Shown here: piece after piece, positions 1-8,655 of the stretch
Position numbering within the stretch: position 1 is the stretch's first letter
How the letters are laid out: each line of letters opens with the position of its first letter
Origin: Frateuria_A sp049727805
GTDB lineage: Bacteria > Pseudomonadota > Gammaproteobacteria > Xanthomonadales > Rhodanobacteraceae
Reading direction: 5' to 3'
DNA: 64,000 bases
Assembly: GCF_049727805.1 (NCBI RefSeq)
Contig: NZ_JBCNYA010000007.1
Span: 78,612 to 142,611 of the forward strand
The notes under the pieces: model-generated
The model's database searches: none
The model's input: only the letters and a program-made list of their open reading frames with translations
What the model was told of the DNA's origin: nothing
Translations under genes and position numbers: made by a program

Positions 1-2
1 TG

Positions 3-275
3 CCGCTGGGCGTGGACCGCTGCCGCGTCGAGTTCGACTTCTATTACGCGCCTCATGAAGGAGGACCCGGCGCCAGCGACGAAGCGCGCGCCCGCCGCGA
101 GCGCGACATCGCCTTCAGCGACGAGGTGCAGGACGAGGACGTGACCATCTGCGAGGACGTGCAGCGCGGGCTCGCCTCGGGCTCCTACGAGAGCGGCCGG
201 CTCAATCCGCTGCGCGAGAACGCCGTCCACCATTTCCACGAACTGCTGCGCCGCGCCTATCGCGAGCACGCGTGA
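3..275 (+). CDS. Rieske-type aromatic ring-hydroxylating oxygenase alpha subunit, C-terminal end (5' partial)
   Basis: The window opens inside this gene; the reading frame is already open at base 3 and stops at 273-275. About 90 residues are visible. They match the end of the catalytic (SRPBCC-fold) domain of Rieske 2Fe-2S ring-hydroxylating oxygenases, with the family-typical closing pattern VQRGLASGSYESGRLNPLRE followed by a histidine- and phenylalanine-containing helix (VHHFHELL). The Rieske cluster motifs and the iron ligands lie upstream of the window, so the substrate cannot be judged. Assignment rests on C-terminal similarity only. Confidence 0.7.
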   Translation, partial: PLGVDRCRVEFDFYYAPHEGGPGASDEARARRERDIAFSDEVQDEDVTICEDVQRGLASGSYESGRLNPLRENAVHHFHELLRRAYREHA

Positions 276-348
276 GCGCTGCGCCTCGCGCTCGCTCCCT
301 TGCCTGCGGGAGAAGCAGCGGATCGGCATCGCCTGAAGGGGAACAGGC

Positions 349-1635
349 ATGAGCAACCATTCCAGGCCACTCGGCCAACTGGCGCTGGTCGCCCTGGTGG
401 TCGGCAACATGATCGGCTCGGGCGTGTTCCTGCTGCCGGCCGCCCTCGCGCCCTACGGCGCGGCGAGCCTGCTGGGCTGGGCGCCGACCCTGGCCGGCGC
501 GCTGCTGCTGGCGCTGGTCTACGCCTGGCTGGCGCGCGCGATCCGCAACCACGGCGGCGCCTACGGCTACGCCCGGCGAGCGTTCGGCGACAGGGTGGGT
601 TTCGTGGTCGCCTGGAGCTACTGGGTCTGCACCTGGAGCGCGAACGCCGCGATCGCGGTGGCGTTCGCCGGCAGCCTCGGCGCGCTCTGGCCCGCGGCCG
701 CCGCCACGCCGCTGCGCTCGGCCGCCTGCGCATTGGGCGCGTTGTGGATTTGCACCGCGGTGAACCTGGCCGGCGTGCGCGAGGCCGCGCGCATGCAGAT
801 GCTGACCACCCTGCTCAAGCTGGTGCCGCTGGTGCTGTTCGGCCTCATCGGGCTGGGCTGGGTGCAGGCCGGCGGCTACCGCCCGTTCAACCCCAGCGGC
901 GTGCCGCTGCTGGGCGTGGCCAGTTCGGTCGCGGCGCTCACGCTGTGGGCCATGCTCGGCTTCGAGGCGGCCACCGTGCCGACCGGCGTGGTGCGCGACC
1001 CGGAGCGCACGGTGCCGCGCGCCACCGTGATCGGCATGCTGGTCGCGGGCCTGGCCACGATGCTCGCCTGCACGGTGGTGATCGGGCTGCTGCCGGCGGA
1101 CCAGCTCGGCCGCTCGGCCGCACCGATGGTCGATGCCGCGGCGCACGTATGGGGACCGATGGCCGGCATCGCGCTCGCCGCGGTCGCCACCGTTTCCTGC
1201 TTCGGCGCGCTCAACGGCTGGGTGCTGCTGCAGGCGCAGACGCCGCTGGCGGCGGCGCAGGATGGCCTGTTTCCCGCGCACTTCGCCCGCCTCGACGCGC
1301 GCGGCACGCCGGCCTTCGGCCTGTTGGTCGGCAGCAGCCTGGCCAGCGCATTGATCATGGCCAACTACAGCCGCACGCTGGTGGCGCTGTTCACCTTCTC
1401 GATCCTGCTTTCGACTGCCACCACGCTGCTTCCCTACGTGGTGAGCGTGCTGGCCTGGTGGCGCGTCGAGCCGGCCGCGCGCCCGTGGCGCCGGTTGGTC
1501 GCCGCCGGTGCGCTGGCGTATGCGCTGTGGGCGCTGGCCGGCACCGGCATCGAGTCGCTGATGTGGGCCGGCGTGCTGGTGGCGATGGGCCTGCCGGTGC
1601 TGCTGTGGCAGCGCCGGCGTTCGGCTGTCCCGTGA
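349..1635 (+). CDS. APC-superfamily amino acid permease
   Basis: This 428-residue integral membrane protein is a basic/neutral amino acid permease or antiporter of the APC superfamily in the inner membrane. The first helix carries the family signature GNMIGSGVFLLPAAL (about residues 18-32), the unwound substrate-binding stretch of APC transporters. Roughly twelve hydrophobic segments follow. The length fits the AdiC/YjeH branch (about 420-445 residues). The ATG is preceded by a good Shine-Dalgarno AAGGGGA. The substrate is not evident from sequence. It is followed convergently by the LysR gene seven bases later. Confidence 0.85.
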   Translation: MSNHSRPLGQLALVALVVGNMIGSGVFLLPAALAPYGAASLLGWAPTLAGALLLALVYAWLARAIRNHGGAYGYARRAFGDRVGFVVAWSYWVCTWSANAAIAVAFAGSLGALWPAAAATPLRSAACALGALWICTAVNLAGVREAARMQMLTTLLKLVPLVLFGLIGLGWVQAGGYRPFNPSGVPLLGVASSVAALTLWAMLGFEAATVPTGVVRDPERTVPRATVIGMLVAGLATMLACTVVIGLLPADQLGRSAAPMVDAAAHVWGPMAGIALAAVATVSCFGALNGWVLLQAQTPLAAAQDGLFPAHFARLDARGTPAFGLLVGSSLASALIMANYSRTLVALFTFSILLSTATTLLPYVVSVLAWWRVEPAARPWRRLVAAGALAYALWALAGTGIESLMWAGVLVAMGLPVLLWQRRRSAVP

Positions 1636-1642
1636 CCGCCGG

Positions 1643-2533
1643 CTAGCGGGCGGCCGCCTGCCAGCGCAGCCAGTCGATCACCGCGGCAAGGGCCGGACGC
1701 GGACGCGTGCCGTCGGCACGCACGATCCAGTAGGCCGATGCGAGTGGTACCTCCAGCGCACCGAACGGACGCACCAGGATGCCTGCCGCCAGTTCGTCGG
1801 CGACCAGCCGATGGCGCGCCAGCGCCACGCCCTGCCCCAGTTGCGCGGCACGCAGCACCAGGTCGGAGGCTGCATAGCGCGCGCCACCCTGCAGCGAAAG
1901 ACCGGTCGGTCCGTGCGCGCGGCGCCACGACTCCCATGCCGCCTGCGGATCGCGGTCGTGCAGCAGACGCAGCCCGGCCAACTGGGCCGGCCGCGAGGGA
2001 CGGCCGTGATCCTGCCAGTAGGCCGGACTCATCACCGGATACAGCGCGTCGTCCATCAATGGCTCGCAGTGCAGTTCCGGCCACGGGCCGCGCCCCATGC
2101 GCACGGCCAGGTCCACGCGGCCGTCGGCGAAGCCTTCCAGCTTCTGGTCGACCAGCACCGAGAGTTCGATCTTCGGGTGCGCCTTCTCGAACGCCGGCAG
2201 GCGCGGCAGCAGCCAGCGGATCGCGAAGGAGGGCGTGGTCGAGAGCGCCACCGCGTGCGCCGGCCGCGCCTCGCGGAGGGTCGCCACCGCCCGCTCGATC
2301 TCGCCCAGTCCCGCGCTGACGGCCTTTCCCAACGCCTCGCCCTGCGGCGTGAAGGCCAGTCCCGCCCGGCCCGCACCGGCATGCATCAAGGGCACGCCCA
2401 GCCAGCGCGCCAGCTCACCCAGGTGCCGGCTCACCGAGGAATGGGCCATGCCCAGCTCGCGCGCGGCGGCGCGCACGCCGCGGTGCTGGTAGACCAGGGC
2501 AAAGGCGCGCAGGGCGTTCAGGGGCAGGTCCAT
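1643..2533 (-). CDS. LysR-family transcriptional regulator (GcvA-like)
   Basis: This 296-residue regulator has an N-terminal winged helix-turn-helix (MDLPLNALRAFALVYQHRGVR and on, residues 1-60) and a LysR substrate-binding domain with typical segments such as LSTTPSFAIRWLLPRL and VDLAVRMGRGPW. These resemble the GcvA/AmpR subgroup. I chose the ATG at 2533 because it starts exactly at the helix-turn-helix; an in-frame ATG at 2563 would add ten unconserved residues. The gene is divergent from a LysE-type exporter gene, and a 21-bp palindrome covers its start codon, so control of the exporter and of itself is the natural inference. The effector is unknown. Confidence 0.88.
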   Translation of the reverse strand: MDLPLNALRAFALVYQHRGVRAAARELGMAHSSVSRHLGELARWLGVPLMHAGAGRAGLAFTPQGEALGKAVSAGLGEIERAVATLREARPAHAVALSTTPSFAIRWLLPRLPAFEKAHPKIELSVLVDQKLEGFADGRVDLAVRMGRGPWPELHCEPLMDDALYPVMSPAYWQDHGRPSRPAQLAGLRLLHDRDPQAAWESWRRAHGPTGLSLQGGARYAASDLVLRAAQLGQGVALARHRLVADELAAGILVRPFGALEVPLASAYWIVRADGTRPRPALAAVIDWLRWQAAAR

Positions 2534-2552
2534 GGTCGGAATTCTAGACCAT
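2532..2552. promoter_or_regulatory. Probable LysR operator (ATGGTC-N9-GACCAT)
   Basis: A perfect 6-bp inverted repeat separated by nine bases (arms 2532-2537 and 2547-2552) fits the interrupted-dyad T-N11-A layout bound by LysR regulators. It overlaps the start codon of the lysR gene (2531-2533) and lies upstream of the divergent LysE gene. Binding would be expected to repress the regulator and might control the exporter. This is inferred from position and symmetry only. Confidence 0.5.
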
Positions 2553-2628
2553 AAGCCACGCACCGCCGTCCACCGCCCGGCGCCATGCTGGCTCCGCTGC
2601 CGGGGTGGCAGCGACGCTACGGAACGCC

Positions 2629-3225
2629 ATGCACGACCTGCTTGCTTCTGCCGGCCTGCTGTTCGCCGCGGCGATCACGCCCGGGCCGAACAACCTCGTC
2701 GTGTTGCGCGAATCCGGACGCGGCGGCGTGCGCGGTGCGGCCGCCGCCATCGGCGGCATCGTGCTCGGCGGACTGGCCCTGTTCGCGGTCGCCGCGGCCG
2801 GTGCCGGCGCGATGCTGGCCACGCACGCCACGCTGCGCACCGGACTGGGTGCCGCTGGTGCGGTCTACATGGCCTGGCTGGGGCTGTGCCTGCTCGGCGC
2901 CGGCACGCGCCGCGCGTCGCCGAAGCGCGCCGGTGCCGCCTTGCCGGCCGGTGCGCTGGGGCTGTTCGGTTTCCAGTTCCTCAATCCCAAGGGGTGGGTG
3001 ATGGTGCTCACGCTGGTGGCCGCCTGGCCGGCCACCAGCCTGTCCGGCTACCTGCCGCTCGCCCTGCTGTTCATCGCCATCCCGTCGGGCTGCCTGCTGC
3101 TGTGGAGCCTCGCCGGACGGCTGCTGGCCGAACACATGGCGCGGCCGCGCTCGCGCCGGCGTATCGATGCCGCCATGGGCGCGCTGCTGCTGGCCAGTGC
3201 CGTGCTGTTGCTCATCGACCTTTGA
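2629..3225 (+). CDS. LysE/RhtB-family amino acid exporter
   Basis: The product (198 residues) is a small multi-helix inner-membrane exporter of the LysE/RhtB family. The diagnostic motif is AAITPGPNNLVVL near the N terminus. The segments LGLFGFQFLNPKGWVMVLTLVAAWPA and a terminal hydrophobic helix also match the family and its usual length of about 200. An ATG at 2605 is in frame, but the one at 2629 starts right before the first helix and has an upstream CGGAA. It is transcribed away from the LysR gene, the classical arrangement for a regulator that senses the exported compound. Confidence 0.85.
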   Translation: MHDLLASAGLLFAAAITPGPNNLVVLRESGRGGVRGAAAAIGGIVLGGLALFAVAAAGAGAMLATHATLRTGLGAAGAVYMAWLGLCLLGAGTRRASPKRAGAALPAGALGLFGFQFLNPKGWVMVLTLVAAWPATSLSGYLPLALLFIAIPSGCLLLWSLAGRLLAEHMARPRSRRRIDAAMGALLLASAVLLLIDL

Positions 3226-3242
3226 CCTACCGGAGAACTTCC

Positions 3243-3842
3243 ATGGCCCATCGCCCCTTGCGCGTCCTCTGCCTCGCCGGCAGCCTGCGCCGCGCCTCCT
3301 GGAACCGCAGCCTGCTGCAGGCCGCCGCATCGCTTGCACCGGCAGGCGTCGAAGCCGAGGTCTACGACGCGCTGGCAACGGTGCCGCTGTTCGACGAGGA
3401 TCTCGAACAGGCCGAACCCGAGGGTCCGCCCGGCGTGCGCGCGCTGCGCATCGCCATCGCCGCGGCCGACGGGCTGGTGATCGCCACGCCGGAGTACAAC
3501 CACGCACTGCCCGGCGTCTTGAAGAACGCGCTGGACTGGCTCTCGCGCGAAAGCCCGCAGGGCGAAGTGCTGGCCGAGCGCCCGGTGGCGGTGCTCGGCG
3601 CGAGCAGCGGCCCCTGGGGCACGCGGCTGGCGCAGGCCTCGCTGCGCCAGGTGCTGCACACCTGCGGCGCGCTGGTAATGCCCTCGCCCGCGCTGTTCAT
3701 GGCCCGCGCGGCGGATCACTTCGATGCGCAGGGCGCGCTTGTGGACGACACCGCGCGCGCATCGCTGCAGCGCTTCATGGGCGCGTTCGCCGGATGGATC
3801 GAACGGGTCGCACCGTCCTGCCCGGCCGCAGGCGCGGCGTGA
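3243..3842 (+). CDS. NADPH-dependent FMN reductase family protein
   Basis: This 199-residue flavodoxin-fold protein begins with the FMN phosphate-binding loop of the family (VLCLAGSLRRASWNRSLL, residues 7-24). The conserved ATPEYNHALPGVLKNALDWLSR (about residues 81-102) contacts the flavin. It is probably a cytoplasmic FMN-binding NAD(P)H oxidoreductase (azo/quinone reductase-like). The ATG at 3243 is 17 bases past the LysE stop and is preceded by CCGGAGAA, so it is likely co-transcribed with the exporter gene. Whether the two functions are linked is unknown. Confidence 0.86.
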   Translation: MAHRPLRVLCLAGSLRRASWNRSLLQAAASLAPAGVEAEVYDALATVPLFDEDLEQAEPEGPPGVRALRIAIAAADGLVIATPEYNHALPGVLKNALDWLSRESPQGEVLAERPVAVLGASSGPWGTRLAQASLRQVLHTCGALVMPSPALFMARAADHFDAQGALVDDTARASLQRFMGAFAGWIERVAPSCPAAGAA

Positions 3843-3920
3843 AGCGGCAATGCAACGCACGGTGAACAGGGTGGCCGGCGGGGACGTCCCGTGCACCAAG
3901 CCGTTGCTAGCCTGCAACGG

Positions 3921-4982
3921 ATGTACGGATTTCCCCGCCTCACGACTGTCGATGCCGTCCCCACGCGCGCTCCGCCCGCCCCCTCCGCACGCGACTCCTG
4001 GAAGGACAACGCGCGCCTGGCGCTGATCACGCTGGTGGTGTTCGGCCACTGCCTGGAACCGTTGCGCGGCGTCGCATCGATCGATGCGCTGTACCGCTTC
4101 CTGTACCTGTTCCACATGCCGGCCTTCGCCGTCCTGTCCGGTGCCGTGGCGCGGGTCGAGGTGGACCTGAAGCTGCTCAAGCGGATCGCGTTCCAGTTGC
4201 TGCTGCCCTACCTGCTGTTCCAGGCGCTGTATGCGCTGGCGGCACGCATGCCCGGCTGGCCCGATCCCGGGCCGGTGGGCATCACCACGCCGTACTGGCT
4301 GCTCTGGTACCTGCCGAGCCTGGCGGCCTGGCGCCTGCTGCTGCCGCTGTTCATGCGATTGCGCCATCCGCTGGTGCTGGCCTGCCTGTTCGCGCTGGTC
4401 GCCGGCTCGGCGGACGACGTGGGCTACCGCATGTCGCTCTCGCGCATCGCCTCGTTCTTCCCGTTCTTCCTGATCGGCCACCTGTATTCGCCGGCGTGGC
4501 GTGAGCGCCTGCGCGGGCCGCTGGCCTGCGCGCTGGCCGTGGCGGTGCTGCTCGCGATGGGCTGGGCGGCGACCGCCGTGCCCGATCCGCGCTGGCTCTA
4601 CGGCAGCAACGGCTACTCCGCCCTGGGCGTGGACGATGCCGCCGGCATGTTGTGGCGGCTGCTGCGCCTTGGCGCCGGCATCGTCGGCAGCGCGGCCTTC
4701 CTCGCGCTGGTGCCGCGTCGGGCCTTCGCCGCCACCGCGGCAGGCGCGCGCAGCCTGCAGGCCTACCTGGTGCACGGGTTCATCGTGAAGTTCGCGGTGG
4801 CGGCGGGCGTGTTCGCCTGGCTGGAGTCGGGCCAACCGCCGCTGGCGAACGCGCTGGTGCTGCTGCTGGCCGCGTGGCTGCTGGTGCGCCTGCTGGCCAG
4901 CGTCCCGGCGGAGCGCCTGCTGAGTCCGCTGACCTGTCCGCAATGGCTGGAGCGGCGGCTGTGGCGGGCGCCTACGGCGTAG
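3921..4982 (+). CDS. Acyltransferase-3 family membrane protein
   Basis: The product is a polytopic membrane protein of about 353 residues with the opening pattern of acyltransferase-3 enzymes (DNARLALITLVVFGHCLEPL, then FLYLFHMPAFAVLSG). Such proteins transfer acetyl or other acyl groups onto extracytoplasmic sugars or peptides. The invariant early histidine is present in VVFGHCLE. About ten hydrophobic helices follow. A GTG at 3891 is an alternative start. The target glycan is not suggested by the neighbours. The gene stands alone, with the convergent thioesterase gene immediately downstream. Confidence 0.75.
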   Translation: MYGFPRLTTVDAVPTRAPPAPSARDSWKDNARLALITLVVFGHCLEPLRGVASIDALYRFLYLFHMPAFAVLSGAVARVEVDLKLLKRIAFQLLLPYLLFQALYALAARMPGWPDPGPVGITTPYWLLWYLPSLAAWRLLLPLFMRLRHPLVLACLFALVAGSADDVGYRMSLSRIASFFPFFLIGHLYSPAWRERLRGPLACALAVAVLLAMGWAATAVPDPRWLYGSNGYSALGVDDAAGMLWRLLRLGAGIVGSAAFLALVPRRAFAATAAGARSLQAYLVHGFIVKFAVAAGVFAWLESGQPPLANALVLLLAAWLLVRLLASVPAERLLSPLTCPQWLERRLWRAPTA

Positions 4983-4996
4983 CCATCAGGCACGCG

Positions 4997-5494
4997 TCAG
5001 GCAAGGGGCGCCGCCGCCGGCCTGAGCACCGCGACCTGCTGCTCCATCGTCTTGGACAGTTCCATCAGCCGCCGCGCGTAGTCCTGCAGCCGGCGGTCCT
5101 CGTCGTCGCGCGGCTCCCAGCGAGGCACCGGCGTGGGGTTGCCGTCGGGGCTGTCCAGCGCGACGAAGACCATCACGCAGCTGGTAGCCAGGCGCTGTTC
5201 GCCCGTGCGCAGGTCCTGCGCCAGCACGTCCACCGCCAGGTGCATGCTGCTGGTGCCGGTGTGGATCAGCCGCGCGCGTACGCTCACCAGGTCGCCGATC
5301 AGGATCGGCGCGATGAACTGGATGCCGCTGACCGACACTGTCACGCAGTACGCGCCGCTCCAGCCCACCGCGCAGGCGTAGCCGGCCTGGTCGATCCATT
5401 TCATCGCCATGCCGCCGTGCACCTTGCCTCCGAAGTTGACATCGGTGGGCTGGGCGAGGAAGCGGAAGGTGACTTCGTTCTGCTGGCCGGGCAT
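4997..5494 (-). CDS. Acyl-CoA thioesterase, hotdog fold (YciA-like)
   Basis: This 165-residue protein has the single hotdog domain of YciA/BACH-type acyl-CoA hydrolases. The motif QPTDVNFGGKVHGGMAMKWI (residues 15-34) carries the catalytic-region Asn and the GGxxxxWxD-like helix. Later segments VSVRARLIHTGTSSMHLAVDV and SCVMVFVALD complete the domain. It should hydrolyse acyl-CoA thioesters in the cytoplasm. It ends convergently with the acyltransferase gene, and the GNAT gene lies just upstream on the same strand, 19 bases away. Confidence 0.85.
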   Translation of the reverse strand: MPGQQNEVTFRFLAQPTDVNFGGKVHGGMAMKWIDQAGYACAVGWSGAYCVTVSVSGIQFIAPILIGDLVSVRARLIHTGTSSMHLAVDVLAQDLRTGEQRLATSCVMVFVALDSPDGNPTPVPRWEPRDDEDRRLQDYARRLMELSKTMEQQVAVLRPAAAPLA

Positions 5495-5513
5495 GACGGT
5501 CCTGTGGTGGTCG

Positions 5514-6011
5514 CTAGGGTCGGTCGATTATGCCCGCCGGCGCCTCCAGCACCATCGGCGTGCTCAGGATGCCATTGGGCGAAGGCCGCTCCGCGTCGGT
5601 CGCGACGAAACCGAAGTGCCGGTACACCGGCAGCGCGCAGCGCGTGGCGTTGAGGGTGAAGCGGCGCGTGCCGGCGCGGCGCACCGCGTCGCGCATCGCC
5701 CGCTGCCACAGCCGGCTGGCGATGCCGCGGCCCTGGTAGCGCGTGGCGACGAAGAAATGCACCAGATGGCAGTCATCGCGCATCGCCGCGATGCCGACGA
5801 GCACGTCGCCCAACCAGGCCAGGTGGAAACGCTGGCCGGCCAGCATGCGTTCGCGCAGGACCCGCGTGCCCAGCCGCTCCAGCAGCGCCCGGCCGGCTTC
5901 CTGCGATTGGTCGGGCAGGATCCAGCGGCGCACCACGCGCCGCGCGAGCACGCTGATGGCGTGCGCGTCCTGCGGACGCCCCAGGCGCAGGTGCAGGCTC
6001 GGATCAGGCAT
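5514..6011 (-). CDS. GNAT-family N-acetyltransferase
   Basis: The 165-residue product shows the GNAT core with the acetyl-CoA pyrophosphate loop FFVATRYQGRGIASRLWQRA, followed by the NATRCALPVYRHFGF strand-helix typical of the family. The start at 6011 is chosen because CAGGAA lies five bases upstream and the domain begins at once. An ATG at 6026 is in frame but has a poor ribosome site. Substrate unknown. It shares strand and close spacing with the thioesterase gene, so the two may form a small operon. Confidence 0.82.
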   Translation of the reverse strand: MPDPSLHLRLGRPQDAHAISVLARRVVRRWILPDQSQEAGRALLERLGTRVLRERMLAGQRFHLAWLGDVLVGIAAMRDDCHLVHFFVATRYQGRGIASRLWQRAMRDAVRRAGTRRFTLNATRCALPVYRHFGFVATDAERPSPNGILSTPMVLEAPAGIIDRP

Positions 6012-6075
6012 GCGTTTCCTGGTCATCCATTGGGCCGACAGTTTGCGTGGCCCTCCGGCGGAATGCCACGCCCGG

Positions 6076-7467
6076 CTAGAGCGCCCCGGCAAGCCAGCGC
6101 CAGACCAGCGCGACGAGCCCGCTTCCCAGCAGGATCCACCCCATGCCCACCTTGAAGCGCAGCATGGCCAGCATCGCACCCGCTGCGATCAACGCCGGAG
6201 CCCACTGCAACGTGCCCCAGGCGGGGCTTTCCAGCCGCAACCAGCCGTAGTGGCGCTCGTCGATGCGGGCAAACACGGTGTGCAGGGTGAACCACACCGA
6301 CAGGTTCAGCACCACGCCCACCACGGCGGCGGTGATCGCCGAGAGCGCCGCATGCAGTGCGCGATTGCTGCGCAGGGCCTCGATGTACGGCGCGCCCAGG
6401 AAGATCCACAGGAAGCACGGTGCGAAGGTCACCCAGGTCGTCAGCACCGATCCGGCCACGCCGGCCGCCAGCGGCGACAGGCCGCTCTGGTGGTAGTAGG
6501 CGCCAAGGAAGGCGACGAACTGGACCACCATGATCAGCGGCCCGGGCGTGGTCTCGGCCAGCGCCAGGCCATCGAGCATCTGTCCCGGGGTGATCCAGTG
6601 GAAGCCGACCACGGCCCGCTGCGCGATGTAGGCCAGCACCGCATAGGCGCCACCGAAGGTGACCACCGCGGTCTGGCTGAAGAACAGTCCCTCGCGCGCC
6701 AGCACGCTGTGCCGGCCGAACGCGGCGATCACGCCCAGCACGGGGATCCACCAGATCGCCAGCCACACCAGCATCACGCGCCATGCGCGCGCGCCCGAAG
6801 GCCGCGTATGCGTCAGCCGTCCCTGGCCCAGCAGGCGATCGATGAGGAAATCGGACGAGGCATCGGCCGCGGAGGACGCCGGTTCCGGGAAGCTGCGCGG
6901 CGACCACCAGCGACCGCACAGGCCCCACAATCCCGCGCCGAGCACGATCAGCGGGAACGGCACGCGGAAGAAGTAGATCGCGACGAAGGCCAACCCGGCG
7001 ACCGCCACCATCATGCGGTTCTTCAGCGCCTTGCGACCGATGCGGACGACCGCCTCGACCACCACCGCCAACACGGCCGCCTTCAACCCGATGAAGATCG
7101 CGAAGACCAGCGGGACCTCGCCGTACAACGCGTAGACGATGCTCAGCGCCAGGATGGTGACGAAACCCGGCAGCACGAACAGCACGCCGGCGAGCAGGCC
7201 GCCGACGGTCCGGTGCAGCATCCAGGCGATGTAGATCGCCAACTGCGTCGCTTCGGGTCCCGGCAGCAACATGCAGTAGTTGAGCGCGTGCAGGAAGCGT
7301 GCGTCACTGATCCACCGCCGCGTGTCGACCAGCTCGCGATGCATCAGCGCGATCTGGCCGGCCGGCCCGCCGAAGCTGAGCAGGCCGATCCTGGCCCACA
7401 CGCGGAAGGCTTCGCGCAGCGACACCGGCGTCGGCGTTTCGGCTTCCGTGGGGGCCCGCTCGTTCAT
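6076..7467 (-). CDS. chrA: Chromate transporter, two-domain ChrA
   Basis: The product (463 residues) is a long-chain CHR-family transporter made of two homologous membrane halves. The N half contains FGGPAGQIALMHRELVDTRR and LLPGPEATQLAIYIAW. The C half contains the matching FGGAYAVLAYIAQRAVVGFHW and ETTPGPLIMVVQFVAFLG. Family members export chromate in exchange for other anions. The start at 7467 (MNERAPTEAE) precedes the first conserved block by about 30 residues; a longer frame to 7530 adds unconserved residues. No chrB-like regulator lies alongside, so a role in resistance is not certain. Confidence 0.88.
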   Translation of the reverse strand: MNERAPTEAETPTPVSLREAFRVWARIGLLSFGGPAGQIALMHRELVDTRRWISDARFLHALNYCMLLPGPEATQLAIYIAWMLHRTVGGLLAGVLFVLPGFVTILALSIVYALYGEVPLVFAIFIGLKAAVLAVVVEAVVRIGRKALKNRMMVAVAGLAFVAIYFFRVPFPLIVLGAGLWGLCGRWWSPRSFPEPASSAADASSDFLIDRLLGQGRLTHTRPSGARAWRVMLVWLAIWWIPVLGVIAAFGRHSVLAREGLFFSQTAVVTFGGAYAVLAYIAQRAVVGFHWITPGQMLDGLALAETTPGPLIMVVQFVAFLGAYYHQSGLSPLAAGVAGSVLTTWVTFAPCFLWIFLGAPYIEALRSNRALHAALSAITAAVVGVVLNLSVWFTLHTVFARIDERHYGWLRLESPAWGTLQWAPALIAAGAMLAMLRFKVGMGWILLGSGLVALVWRWLAGAL

Positions 7468-7626
7468 TCGGCACAGGTCCGGCTCGGTGGAGTTGCGATC
7501 GGAGACGCCAGGCAAGCCATCGCGTTCCAAGCCTGCTACCGGACGCCGCCTGCCTGCGGCGGATGCACGGCGGCAGTGTTATAAGCCGCGCATCCTACGC
7601 TGGCGTGAAGCCCGGAGGGTGAGGCC

Positions 7627-8652
7627 ATGCTGCCCGCAACGTTTCGGTGTCCGCCTGCCGTGGTCGGGCTCGCCATCGTGCTGCTCGGCGCCGCTTCCGC
7701 CGCCTGCGGCCAGGCGCATCCGCCGCTGCCGCTCGCCACCGTGGCCGACGCGGCGCTGACCGGCCGCGCCACGCGCTGGGACTACGCCAGCCTGGAGCCG
7801 GTCCGCCACCACCTGTTCCTGGCCCATCTCGGCGACGGCGTGGTCACCGTGTTCGATACGCTTCACCGGCGCGTGGTCGCCGACATTCCCGGCGTGAGCC
7901 GGGTGCACGGCGTGCTGGCGATCCCGGAGCTGGACCGCATCTACGCTTCGGCCACCGGCACGGACGAAGTGGTGGCGATCGACGCCGCGAGCCTGAAGAT
8001 CGTCGCCCGGATGCCGACCGGCGACTACCCTGACGGCATGGCCTACGCGCCGAAGGCGCACAAGCTCTATGTTTCCAACGAGCAAGGCGGCAGCGACACG
8101 GTGATCGACGTGCGCAGCAACCGGCGCATCGCCACCATTGCGCTCGGTGGCGAGGTGGGCAACACGCAATACGACCCGGTGTCCGGGCACGTCTTCGCCA
8201 ACGTGCAGACGCGCGGCGTGCTGGCCGAGATCGACCCGGCGACCGACAAGGTCGTTGCGCGCATCGTCCTGCCGGGCGCCAGGGGTAACCACGGCCTCTA
8301 TATCGATGCGCCCGCGCGGCTGGCCTTCATCGGGTGCGAAGACAACGCGACCTTGCTGGTGCTGGACCTGCGCAGCCGCCGCGTCACCGCATTCTTCGAC
8401 GTCGGCGAAGAGCCTGACGTGCTCGCCTTCGATCCCGGGCCCGGCTGGTTGTACGTGGCCAGCGAATCGGGCGAGGTGGCCGTGTTCGAAGTGAAGGGGC
8501 GCCGCCTGCAGCCGCTGGGCCGCGGGATGCTTGGCCCGAACGCGCACGTGGTGGCGGTCGATCCGGCCACGCACCGCGCCTACTTTCCGTTGAAGGCATG
8601 GCAAGGCAAGCCGGTGCTGCGGATCACCGCGCCCCGCGTTCCGCACGCCTGA
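7627..8652 (+). CDS. Exported YncE-like beta-propeller protein
   Basis: This 341-residue protein begins with a secretion signal (hydrophobic residues about 11-25, Ala-rich end) and then forms a seven-bladed propeller of YVTN/YncE type. Repeated blade sequences are visible, for example GVVTVFDTLHRRVVADIPGV, DEVVAIDAASLKIVARMPTG, DTVIDVRSNRRIATIALGG and GVLAEIDPATDKVVARI. Such proteins are periplasmic and often of unknown function; some bind nucleic acid or metal-chelator ligands. Start ATG 7627 follows GGAGGGTGAGG. It is divergent from chrA and convergent with rlmKL. Confidence 0.82.
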   Translation: MLPATFRCPPAVVGLAIVLLGAASAACGQAHPPLPLATVADAALTGRATRWDYASLEPVRHHLFLAHLGDGVVTVFDTLHRRVVADIPGVSRVHGVLAIPELDRIYASATGTDEVVAIDAASLKIVARMPTGDYPDGMAYAPKAHKLYVSNEQGGSDTVIDVRSNRRIATIALGGEVGNTQYDPVSGHVFANVQTRGVLAEIDPATDKVVARIVLPGARGNHGLYIDAPARLAFIGCEDNATLLVLDLRSRRVTAFFDVGEEPDVLAFDPGPGWLYVASESGEVAVFEVKGRRLQPLGRGMLGPNAHVVAVDPATHRAYFPLKAWQGKPVLRITAPRVPHA

Positions 8653-8655
8653 GGG

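Noticed and set aside
3048..4943. Minus-strand frame of about 630 codons over the FMN reductase and acyltransferase genes
   Set aside because: Composition is Gln/Arg/His-rich low complexity and it covers two well-supported plus-strand genes. No ribosome site or family match.
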